From the NCBI RefSeq assembly GCF_000374645.1, contig NZ_KB894826.1:1-37670 (forward strand): a DNA stretch of 37,670 bases, written 5' to 3'. The notes below the pieces were generated by a model that saw nothing but the letters and a program-made list of their open reading frames with translations, was not told the DNA's origin and did no database searches. The DNA is from Arhodomonas aquaeolei DSM 8974 (GTDB taxonomy: Bacteria > Pseudomonadota > Gammaproteobacteria > Nitrococcales > Nitrococcaceae). This document shows positions 30,712 through 37,670 of this stretch, piece after piece. Position 1 is the first letter of the stretch. Each line of letters begins with the position of its first letter. The position numbers and the translations under genes are program-made.

Positions 30712-31866
30712 ATGGAGTGGGTGTTCTGGGTCGCGGCGGTGGGAGCGGTGTACAGCTACTTCCTGTATCCACTCGTGCTACTCGCGCTGCCGGTGCGCTG
30801 GCGGCCACCATCGGCGGCGGAAGGCATGGAGCCGGCCTCGGTGCCGACGCTGTCGATCATCATCACCGCCTACAATGCCGGCGCGCTACTGCGCACCAAG
30901 CTGGACAACACCCTGGCGCTGGACTACCCGGCGGGACGCCGGGAGGTGATCGTGGCCTCCGATGCCTCGGACGACGATACCGACGAGATCGCCCGCGCCT
31001 ATGCCGACCGCGGCGTGGTGCTGGTACGCGCGCCCGAGCGCCGGGGCAAGGAACACGCCCAGTGGCTGGCCGTGCAGCGGGCCCGCGGTGAGGTGCTGGT
31101 GTTCTCTGACGTCGCCACCGAGATCGACGGCGGCAGCCTGCGGCGGCTGGCCGCCCTGTTCGCGGATGCCTCGGTGGGCGCGGTCTCCAGCGAGGACCGT
31201 TTCGTCACCGCCGAGGGCGCACCGGTGGGTGAGGGGCTGTATGTCCGCTACGAGATGGCGCTGCGGCGTCTTGAAGCCTCCCGGGCGGGGCTGGTCGGGC
31301 TCAGCGGCTCGTTTTTCGCCGCCCGGGCGGTGGTGTGCCGGGACTGGGACAGCGATGCGCCCAGCGACTTCAACACGGCGCTCAACTGCGCCCGGCTCGG
31401 GCTGCGAGCGGTCTCCGACGCGGCGGTGATCGGGCGTTACCGGGCGATCAGCGACGACCGCCGGGAGTACCAGCGCAAGTACCGCACGGTGCTGCGCGGG
31501 ATTACGGGGTTGATGCGACATCCGGAGGTGCTGGACCCGCGTCGGAACGCCGGCTTCGCCCTGCAGGTGTGGAGTCACAAGCCAATGCGGTGGGGGGTGC
31601 CGTGGTGCCTGCTGGTGGCGCTGGCCGCCAACGTGGCACTGGTGGCACTTCCGGCGATCACACCGTTGTACGCCCTAACCATGGCGCTGCAGGCCCTGTT
31701 CTACGGCTGCGTCCTGCTGGGGGCGGTTTCGCCCGGGGCGCGGCGGCGTTGGTTCTGGGTGCGGGTGCCGTACTTCTTCTGCCAGGCGAACCTGGCCATC
31801 GCCCATGCGAGTCTCGCCTACGCGGCGGGTCGGCGGATGACGGTATGGCAGCCCTCGACGCGCTGA
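30712..31866 (+). CDS. Glycosyltransferase family 2, membrane anchored
   Basis: A 384-residue GT2 with an N-terminal membrane helix (WVFWVAAVGAVYSYFLYPLV), the catalytic domain (LSIIITAYNAGALLRTKLDN, VIVASDASDDDTDEIA, VLVFSDVATEIDGG, where the DxD region reads SDV) and a C-terminal helical region (about 300-375: LLVALAANVALVALPAITP and later). YQRKYRTVLRG is in the position of the QxxRW-like motif of processive synthases. This layout resembles cellulose/hyaluronan-synthase-like enzymes, but the length is that of capsule transferases. Start at ATG 30712 with GGGGGG just ahead. Its end overlaps the aminotransferase gene by 22 bases. Confidence 0.88.
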   Translation: MEWVFWVAAVGAVYSYFLYPLVLLALPVRWRPPSAAEGMEPASVPTLSIIITAYNAGALLRTKLDNTLALDYPAGRREVIVASDASDDDTDEIARAYADRGVVLVRAPERRGKEHAQWLAVQRARGEVLVFSDVATEIDGGSLRRLAALFADASVGAVSSEDRFVTAEGAPVGEGLYVRYEMALRRLEASRAGLVGLSGSFFAARAVVCRDWDSDAPSDFNTALNCARLGLRAVSDAAVIGRYRAISDDRREYQRKYRTVLRGITGLMRHPEVLDPRRNAGFALQVWSHKPMRWGVPWCLLVALAANVALVALPAITPLYALTMALQALFYGCVLLGAVSPGARRRWFWVRVPYFFCQANLAIAHASLAYAAGRRMTVWQPSTR

Positions 31867-33002
31867 TCCACGGCCGCCTGCCCCCCGCGGGCGACCCCGT
31901 CCCATGGCGGGGCGCGGCGCGTGGGGCGCCGGTGATCCTGCCGGGCTACGGCATGCGGCTGTACGGCTCGGGGACCATGGCCCTCGCGGTCGCCCTGGCA
32001 GCCGCCGCGGCGGTCCGTGCCGAGCGCGATCCGCAGGTCCTGCTGCCGGCCTACGGCTGTCCGGACCTGGTCGCCGCGGCGGTGTACGCTGGCCTGGAGC
32101 CGGTGCTGGTGGACATCGCTCCGGATCGGCCCTGGCTGGACCTGGACGCCCTGGTGGCCGTTCAGGCGCCGCGGTGCGTGGCCGTCGTCGCCGTCGATCT
32201 GCTCGGGTTGGGTGAGCGCATCGCCGCGCTCTCGGCCTTTGCCCGTGCCCGCGGGCTGTGTCTGATCGAGGACCGGGCCCAGGCCTTCCCGGTGGTGGGC
32301 GACGACCGGGAGCACGGTGATTACGTGATCCTGAGCTTCGGCCGAGGCAAACCGCTCAGCCTGCTCGGCGGGGGCGCGGTGCTGGCGCGCACCTCCGCGC
32401 TCGCTGCCGCCTTGGCGCGCCCGTCCCAGCCGCCCGGCGGGATGGCGGCGGCGCTGCGCTATGCGCTGGCAGCGGGGGTCTACAACGTGATGCGCCGGCG
32501 TCGGGCCTACTGGCTGCCGAGCGCCCTGCCGTGGCTGCACCTCGGGGCGACGGCCTATGAGCCCCTCACCGGGATCACCGGTATGGACCCGGTGCGTCGG
32601 AGCCGTCTGCCCGCCGCGGTGGCGCGTTTCCGCGCCGTGCCTACTCGGGCGCAGCGGCGGCTCGCCGAAGCGCTCCGGGCAGAGTGCCTGCCCGGGATCA
32701 CGGACCTCCCCAGGGCCTGTCCCGGCACTGCCGCGGCCACGCGGCTGCTGCGCTATCCACTCCTGGCCGCGGATCGCGGTCACCGCGATCGCCTGCTCGC
32801 GCGGCTCAACGCCCAGGGGCTGGGGGCAACCGCCCTCTATGGTGCGCCGCTGGGGGCGATTCCCGGTGTTCCGGCGCCCGTGGCGGCGACGGCCACGCCC
32901 GCGGCCGCGGCGTTCGCGGACCGCCTGCTGACCCTGCCGACCCACTCCGGGGTGACCGACGCGGACGTCACCCGCATGTGCCGCTCGCTCGCCGCTGGCT
33001 GA
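31845..33002 (+). CDS. Divergent DegT/DnrJ/EryC1/StrS-type aminotransferase
   Basis: A 385-residue PLP-fold protein. It would transaminate a keto sugar to an amino sugar, or act as a regulator. Features: [20 protein letters not shown] and [20 protein letters not shown] in the substrate region, [13 protein letters not shown] (the EDxAQ-like cofactor motif), and [18 protein letters not shown], where Lys would be the Schiff-base residue of the SxxKxL...GGA block. It is shorter around the C-terminus than typical family members and the motifs are loose, so catalytic status is likely but not certain. I start at ATG 31845, inside the end of the GT2 gene. No nucleotide-sugar dehydratase or dehydrogenase lies nearby, so its keto-sugar donor must come from elsewhere. 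Confidence 0.82.
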   Translation: MAALDALIHGRLPPAGDPVPWRGAARGAPVILPGYGMRLYGSGTMALAVALAAAAAVRAERDPQVLLPAYGCPDLVAAAVYAGLEPVLVDIAPDRPWLDLDALVAVQAPRCVAVVAVDLLGLGERIAALSAFARARGLCLIEDRAQAFPVVGDDREHGDYVILSFGRGKPLSLLGGGAVLARTSALAAALARPSQPPGGMAAALRYALAAGVYNVMRRRRAYWLPSALPWLHLGATAYEPLTGITGMDPVRRSRLPAAVARFRAVPTRAQRRLAEALRAECLPGITDLPRACPGTAAATRLLRYPLLAADRGHRDRLLARLNAQGLGATALYGAPLGAIPGVPAPVAATATPAAAAFADRLLTLPTHSGVTDADVTRMCRSLAAG

Positions 33003-33005
33003 CGG

Positions 33006-35189
33006 TTACACGTCGCCATCCAGCCGGATGGGCAGCTCCCGCACCCGGCGGCCCGTGAGGGCGGATACCGCGTTGGCCACCGCCGGCGCCAGCGGAGGTA
33101 CGCCGGGCTCTCCGACGCCGCCGGGGGCCTCGCGGGAGTGCACGATGTGGGTGTCTACCCGGGGCATCTGTGAGAAGCGCAAGAGCGGGAAGTCGTGGAA
33201 GTTGCTCTGCACCGTGCCGTCGGTGCTGCGGGTAATGCGGCTGTACAGGGTCGCGGAAAGCGCGAAGGCGATCGCGCCCTCCATCTGTGCGGCGACGGTG
33301 TCCGGGTGCACGGCGATGCCGCAGTCGACCGCACAGACGACCCGGTGAACCCGTGCCGAGCCGTCGTTGTCCAGCGAGACCTCCGCGACCTGGGCCACGT
33401 AACTGCCGAAACAGGCGTGCGCTGCGATCCCCAGCGCGCGCCCGGGCCGGGGGCTGCCCCAGCCGGCCCGGGCCGCGGCGAGCTCGACCACTGCGGCCAG
33501 CCGCGGGGCGTCGCCGAGCAGTCGCAGGCGGTAGTCCACCGGGTCGACGCCGGCCTGCGCGGCGAGCTCGTCGATAAAGCATTCCACTGCGAAGGCGTTG
33601 TAGGAGTGGCCGACGGAGCGCCACATGCCGACGGGCACGCCCACATCGCGCATGGCGTAGCCCACCTCCGCCCGCGGGACGGCATAGGGCAAGGCGACGG
33701 CCCCCTCGACCGCGAGGGGATCGAGGCCGTCGGTGACGCTTCCCGGCCAGAGCGACTCCACGACCGAGGGCGCGGCGATCCGGTGGCGCCATGATCGCGG
33801 CAGACCGTCCGCGCCGAGACGGGCCTCCAGGCGGTGATGGCTCGGAGGCCGGTAGACATCGTGCCGTAGGTCCTCCTCGCGGGACCAGATGACCTTGACA
33901 GGTGCCCCAACGGTGCGGCTCAGGGCCACGGCCTCGGAGACATAATCCTGTTCCAGCCGGCGCCCGAAGCCACCGCCGATCAGTGTGCCGTGCACGGTGA
34001 CATCGTTCCCGGTGACGAGACCCAGGCGGCCCGCGACCCGGGCGAGAAGGGCGCCGGGCCCCCCGCCCCGCGCCGCGGCGATGGCGGCGTCGCGCGCACG
34101 GCTGCGGGACTGGGTGCCCGCCCAGACATCGGTCTCGCCGTCGCCCACGGAGGCGGTGGCGTTGGGTGGCTCAAGGCAGGCATGCGCCTGTATCGGGAGC
34201 CGGTAACGTGCGCTTACGAGGGGGGCACCGGCGGCGTTGCCGCGGTCGGCGTCGCCGCGCCGCCAGGCCGTGGGCATGTCCCCGTCCAGTGCCTCCTCCA
34301 GGATCGCGGCGATCGCCGCGTCGTCCGGCAGCCCGGCCGATGGCCATTCCGGGGCCAGGGCGTCGAGGCCGCGTCGGGCGGCCCAGTAGCCGTCGGCGAC
34401 TACGGCCACGGTGCCACCGGGCAGGCCGACGACATCTTGAACCCCCGCGACGGCGCGGGCGGCGGCGGTGTCCATCCGGGCAGGTTCCCGGCCGGGGCCC
34501 GGCGGGTGGGCGACAGTGGCGACCAGCGCGCCCGGGCGCTCGACGTCGATTCCGAACACCGCTGCCCCGGTGAGCTTCTCCGGGACGTCCCGCCGGGGCG
34601 GGGACCGGCCGATCCAGCGCCATCGGGCCGGTTCGGTGAGCGGGACATTCCCGGGCGGCTGGAGTCCGGCGGCGTCGACGGCAAGGGCGCCGTAGGCCAG
34701 GCTGCGGCCGCTGGGGTCATGATGAACGCGGCCGTCCGCGGCCCGGCAGGCCGTGCCGTCGACGCCCCAGCGGGCCGCGGCGGCGGCGATCAGCTGCACC
34801 CGTGCCGTGGCCGCGCTTCGGCGCAGCACGGGCCACGCCTCCCGGATGCTGGTGCTGCCACCGGTCGTCTGCTCGCCGTAGACCGGGGTGAGGGGGGCCG
34901 GTGCGAGCTCGACGGTGTCCGGGGCGACGGCGAGCTCCTCGGCGACGAGGACGGGCAGTGATGTGGTCACGCCCTGGCCCATCTCGGCCTCCGTAAGGCG
35001 CAGGACGATGCGCCCGTCGGTACGGACCTCCACCCAGGCATCGGCGTAGCCGGCATCATCCGCGGTGCCGGCCGGCGGGCTCGTGTCCCGCGAGCCCGCG
35101 AGGCGAGTGGCGACGTAAAGGCCGGCGCCGGCGGCAAGGGCGCCGATGACCAGGCGCCGCCGCATGGGGCTGAACGTCCGCTCAGCCAT
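33006..35189 (-). CDS. Molybdenum hydroxylase large subunit (isoquinoline 1-oxidoreductase beta/aldehyde oxidase type)
   Basis: A 727-residue Mo-cofactor catalytic subunit of the xanthine oxidase family, IorB-like. The N-terminus [29 protein letters not shown] resembles a Tat signal with consecutive Arg, so it probably works in the periplasm. Catalytic and cofactor regions visible: [66 protein letters not shown] and the Glu-containing [18 protein letters not shown] near the C-terminus. It hydroxylates a carbon centre of an aldehyde or N-heterocycle using water. The 2Fe-2S subunit gene lies upstream, overlapping by 8 bases. It converges with the EPS block with only three bases between the stop codons. 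Confidence 0.9.
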   Translation of the reverse strand: MAERTFSPMRRRLVIGALAAGAGLYVATRLAGSRDTSPPAGTADDAGYADAWVEVRTDGRIVLRLTEAEMGQGVTTSLPVLVAEELAVAPDTVELAPAPLTPVYGEQTTGGSTSIREAWPVLRRSAATARVQLIAAAAARWGVDGTACRAADGRVHHDPSGRSLAYGALAVDAAGLQPPGNVPLTEPARWRWIGRSPPRRDVPEKLTGAAVFGIDVERPGALVATVAHPPGPGREPARMDTAAARAVAGVQDVVGLPGGTVAVVADGYWAARRGLDALAPEWPSAGLPDDAAIAAILEEALDGDMPTAWRRGDADRGNAAGAPLVSARYRLPIQAHACLEPPNATASVGDGETDVWAGTQSRSRARDAAIAAARGGGPGALLARVAGRLGLVTGNDVTVHGTLIGGGFGRRLEQDYVSEAVALSRTVGAPVKVIWSREEDLRHDVYRPPSHHRLEARLGADGLPRSWRHRIAAPSVVESLWPGSVTDGLDPLAVEGAVALPYAVPRAEVGYAMRDVGVPVGMWRSVGHSYNAFAVECFIDELAAQAGVDPVDYRLRLLGDAPRLAAVVELAAARAGWGSPRPGRALGIAAHACFGSYVAQVAEVSLDNDGSARVHRVVCAVDCGIAVHPDTVAAQMEGAIAFALSATLYSRITRSTDGTVQSNFHDFPLLRFSQMPRVDTHIVHSREAPGGVGEPGVPPLAPAVANAVSALTGRRVRELPIRLDGDV

Positions 35190-35643
35190 TGTCGTGTCCG
35201 CCGGTGAGCGCGGCGAGGGCTTGCCGCGCCCGCTGGTAGGTGCCGCAGCGGCACAGCACCCGGTCCATGGCCGCCTCGGTCTGCGCGGGAGTGGGCCGCG
35301 GCGTGGTCCGCAGCAGGGCGGTGGCGGCGATCACCTGGCCGGGCTGGCAGTAGCCGCACTGGGGGACCTGGGCGTCGCGCCAGGCGGCGATGACCGGGTC
35401 GTCCCCTGCGGCGAGTCCCTCGATGGTGGTGACGGCCGCGCCGTCCAGGCTGCCCATCGGGGTGCGGCAGGCGGGCGCCGCGGTGTCACCGAGCAGTACC
35501 AGGCACGCACCGCAGAGCGCGATGCCGCAGCCGAACTTGGCCCCGGTGAGGCCCAGGTCCTCGCGCAGATACCACAGTAGCGGCCGCTCTGTCGGTCCAT
35601 CGTAGCGCCGGGCGACGCCGTTTACGTCAAGGTTGATGGCCAT
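35182..35643 (-). CDS. 2Fe-2S subunit of the molybdenum hydroxylase (IorA-like)
   Basis: A 153-residue electron-transfer subunit of the IorA/CoxS family. The plant-type cluster ligands are CGIALCGACLVLLGDTAAPAC (C-x4-C-x2-C-x11-C), and the helical C-terminal domain has CGYCQPG and VLCRCGTYQRARQA for the second cluster. GGGAGGC stands about 10 bases before the ATG. The stop overlaps the start of the large subunit, so they are made in equal amounts. It carries electrons from the Mo site to an acceptor that is not encoded here, and no cytochrome subunit or CoxF/XdhC-type maturation gene is in the window. Confidence 0.93.
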   Translation of the reverse strand: MAINLDVNGVARRYDGPTERPLLWYLREDLGLTGAKFGCGIALCGACLVLLGDTAAPACRTPMGSLDGAAVTTIEGLAAGDDPVIAAWRDAQVPQCGYCQPGQVIAATALLRTTPRPTPAQTEAAMDRVLCRCGTYQRARQALAALTGGHDNG

Positions 35644-35699
35644 GGCGGTGGCGCCTCCCAGTGCCGTCTCGCGGCCGGTGGGTGCGCCGCCATGCGGCG

Positions 35700-36818
35700 T
35701 TAGCCCGGGGGCCGATAGTCGATATGATAGACCGCGCCGTGGTAATCGTCGGAGACCAGCAGGGCACCGCTCGGCAGGACCTGGACGTCCACCGGTCGGC
35801 CCCAGATCTCGCCGCTGTCCATCAGCCAGCCGGTGACGAACGGGCGATAGGCGTTATCCGCCCCGGCGAGGGCCGCCTCGGGGTCGACCCGCGTGATGCG
35901 GTAGCCGATGCGCTCGCTGCGGTTCCAGGAGCCGTGCTCGGCGATCAGGATGTCGCCGCGGTAGTCGGCGGGGAAGGCGGTGCCGTCGTAGAAGCGCATG
36001 CCGAGCGCGGCGACATGGGGGCTCAGGCGCTGCACTGGCGGGACGTAGCGGTCACAGGCGTCCCGTGAGCCGTACTCCGGGTCGGGGATGTCGCCACCGT
36101 GACAGTACGGGAAGCCGAAGTGGTCCCCGTCGCCGCTGAGGCGGTTGAGCTCGTCCGGGGGGCGGTTGTCGCCGAGCAGGTCCCGGCCGTTGTCGGTGAA
36201 CCAGAGGGTGCCGGTCTGAGGTGACCAGTCGAAACCCACCGTGTTGCGCACGCCCCGCGCGACCACTTTGTGTTCGCCGTTGCCCGGGTCCACCCGCCAG
36301 ATCTCGCCATAGCGCTCGCAGACGTTGCAGGGCGCGCCCATGCCCACGTAGAGCGCGCCGTCGGGTCCGGCCGCAAGGTAGCGCCAGCCGTGGTGGTCGT
36401 AGCGGGGGAGCCGGGCCACGGTCCGCGGGGCGGGCGGGTCTTCGAGCCGCGACTCGATGGCCGGCAGGCGGGCGATGCGGTCCGTGAAGGCCACGTAGAG
36501 GTCGCCGTCGAGAAACGCCACCCCGTTGGGGGAGTCGGGCGAGCCCTCGACGAGGAGGTAACGGCGGTCGGCGCGGCCGTCGCCGTCCGTGTCGCGCAGG
36601 GCATAGACATTGCCCGCGGCGCGGGAGCCGACGAAGACCGTGCCCTCCGAGCCCAGCGCGAGGCTGCGGGCCCCGGGTACATCGGCACTGTAGACGCGGG
36701 CGGTGAAGCCCTCGGGGAGGTCCAGGCGGCTGAGGTCGTGCTCGGTTGCACTCTGGCAGGCCTGGGTCATGGCGGTGACCGCCGCGAGGGCCACGATGCG
36801 CAGGAGGCGGTACGACAT
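35700..36818 (-). CDS. PQQ-dependent sugar/sorbosone-dehydrogenase-like protein
   Basis: A 372-residue exported beta-propeller of the glucose/sorbosone dehydrogenase family (GSDH, PF07995). N-terminal signal peptide MSYRLLRIVALAAVTAMTQACQS; a Cys follows at position 21, so it may be a lipoprotein, although TQAC is not a canonical lipobox. Recognisable blades: FVGSRAAGNVYALRDTDGDG (calcium-like DxDGDG), RYDHHGWRYLAAGPDGALYV with the central HHG motif, NTVGFDWSPQTGTLWFTDNG, and LIAEHGSWNRSERIGYRIT at the end. It would oxidise a sugar or aldose in the periplasm with PQQ. Such proteins are often hypothetical. AGAGGA precedes the ATG. The adjacent Mo hydroxylase makes a joint periplasmic oxidation role conceivable. 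Confidence 0.88.
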   Translation of the reverse strand: MSYRLLRIVALAAVTAMTQACQSATEHDLSRLDLPEGFTARVYSADVPGARSLALGSEGTVFVGSRAAGNVYALRDTDGDGRADRRYLLVEGSPDSPNGVAFLDGDLYVAFTDRIARLPAIESRLEDPPAPRTVARLPRYDHHGWRYLAAGPDGALYVGMGAPCNVCERYGEIWRVDPGNGEHKVVARGVRNTVGFDWSPQTGTLWFTDNGRDLLGDNRPPDELNRLSGDGDHFGFPYCHGGDIPDPEYGSRDACDRYVPPVQRLSPHVAALGMRFYDGTAFPADYRGDILIAEHGSWNRSERIGYRITRVDPEAALAGADNAYRPFVTGWLMDSGEIWGRPVDVQVLPSGALLVSDDYHGAVYHIDYRPPG

Positions 36819-36854
36819 ATCGCGATCCTCTTCGCCCGGTTACTCGACCGGGGG

Positions 36855-36882
36855 TTGACGCTATCCGCCCAGTATGTAGAAT
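36855..36882 (+). promoter_or_regulatory. Strong sigma-70 promoter of the tRNA-tuf operon
   Basis: TTGACG (36855-36860), a 16-base spacer, then TAGAAT (36877-36882), both close to consensus. Downstream there is a GC-rich discriminator (TTCGCGACCTGTCGCGA) as expected for a stringently controlled stable-RNA promoter. TCGCGA occurs twice 10 bases apart (36884 and 36894), one helical turn, possibly a protein-binding site. Transcription would begin near 36889, about 50 bases before tRNA-Tyr. Confidence 0.7.
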
Positions 36883-36941
36883 TTCGCGACCTGTCGCGAT
36901 GATTCCGCCCAGGCGGCCCACGCGACAGGGAGTGACGATCT

Positions 36942-37026
36942 GGAGGGATACCCAAGCGGTCAACGGGGGCAGACTGTAAATCTGCTGGCTCAGCCTTCGG
37001 AGGTTCGAATCCTCCTCCCTCCACCA
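36942..37026 (+). tRNA. tRNA-Tyr(GTA)
   Basis: 85 bases including encoded CCA. The acceptor stem GGAGGGA pairs with TCCCTCC, and the anticodon GTA is at 36976-36978. The long variable arm of class II tRNAs is present, as expected for bacterial tRNA-Tyr, and the T arm contains GGTTCGAATCC. Confidence 0.96.
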
Positions 37027-37058
37027 GACAATCTGGCGCGGGATGCAGCGGGTTCCAG

Positions 37059-37132
<74 letters not shown>

Positions 37133-37168
37133 GTGTTCGGTCCCGCGACAGGACGATTCGGTTGTCAT

Positions 37169-37243
37169 GCCCATGTAGCTCAGGGGTAGAGCACACCCTT
37201 GGTAAGGGTGAGGTCGGCGGTTCAAATCCGCCCATGGGCTCCA
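37169..37243 (+). tRNA. tRNA-Thr(GGT)
   Basis: 75 bases including encoded CCA. The acceptor stem GCCCATG pairs with CATGGGC. The anticodon stem CACCC/GGGTG encloses TTGGTAA, giving anticodon GGT at 37201-37203. The T arm has CGGTTCAAATCCG. It is 36 bases after tRNA-Gly and 89 bases before tuf, the E. coli thrT position. Confidence 0.97.
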
Positions 37244-37332
37244 TCTACCGATCTTTCCGTAGTCCGTAGAGAGCCCCCTTTAGTAAGTCCGACGCCTGTT
37301 CAACAGCTCGCGAGCCAACGGGAGAAAACGCC

Positions 37333-37670
<338 letters not shown>

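Noticed and set aside
33003-33005. Bidirectional terminator between the convergent EPS and molybdenum hydroxylase genes.
   Set aside because: Only three bases separate the stop codons and I see no hairpin with a T-tract on either strand.

Overview
The window reads as GC-rich gammaproteobacterial chromosome. The strongest clue is the right end, where tRNA-Tyr, tRNA-Gly and tRNA-Thr precede an EF-Tu gene in the order of the E. coli thrU-tyrU-glyT-thrT-tufB operon. The style of the EF-Tu and envelope proteins suggests a halophilic purple-sulfur-bacterium relative (Ectothiorhodospiraceae-like), but that placement is an impression, not a measurement.

Layout. (1) 1-720: the end of an IS3-family (IS407-like) element on the minus strand, with an intact frameshift signal but an amber codon in orfB. 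(2) 1095-2291, minus: a Fic-domain AMPylator-type protein with its own inhibitory helix motif. (3) 2292-2880: a long stretch without a convincing gene that probably carries the promoter of the next block. (4) 2881-33002, plus: about 30 kb of one-directional, mostly overlapping or closely spaced genes for a Wzx/Wzy-type exopolysaccharide (EPS). (5) 33006-36818, minus: a two-subunit molybdenum hydroxylase (IorAB-like) and a sorbosone/glucose-dehydrogenase-like beta-propeller protein. (6) 36855-37670, plus: promoter, three tRNAs and the start of tuf.

The EPS block begins with proteins that resemble the machinery usually found with exosortase A (XrtA/PEP-CTERM): initiating sugar-phosphate transferase, OPX export lipoprotein, Wzz-like chain-length protein, a tyrosine-kinase homologue with a degenerate Walker A, an outer-membrane barrel, a polysaccharide deacetylase, a FemAB-like transferase and an AsnB-type amidotransferase. 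No exosortase and no PEP-CTERM protein is present in the window. There follow a carrier protein, an acyl-AMP ligase, a NadE-like ATP pyrophosphatase, two GT4 glycosyltransferases flanking an ATP-grasp ligase, a Wzy/ligase-type membrane protein, two more acyltransferases, a second deacetylase, a low-molecular-weight tyrosine phosphatase, a secreted jelly-roll protein (possible lyase), a second AsnB, two GT2 glycosyltransferases, a Wzx flippase, a third deacetylase and a divergent DegT-type aminotransferase.

Reading it together: a lipid-linked repeat would be started by the 2881 product, extended by about four glycosyltransferases, flipped by Wzx (28189), polymerised by the 19088 product under control of the PCP, and exported through the OPX protein. 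The distinctive feature is the density of C-N bond and acyl-transfer chemistry: two AsnB types, a NadE-like enzyme, an ATP-grasp, a ligase with its carrier, FemAB, CelD-like and GNAT proteins, and three deacetylases. The polymer may be heavily amidated, aminoacylated or N-acylated. The four-gene cassette AsnB - carrier protein - AMP ligase - NadE-like (10759-15572) is the best candidate for an undescribed modification pathway.
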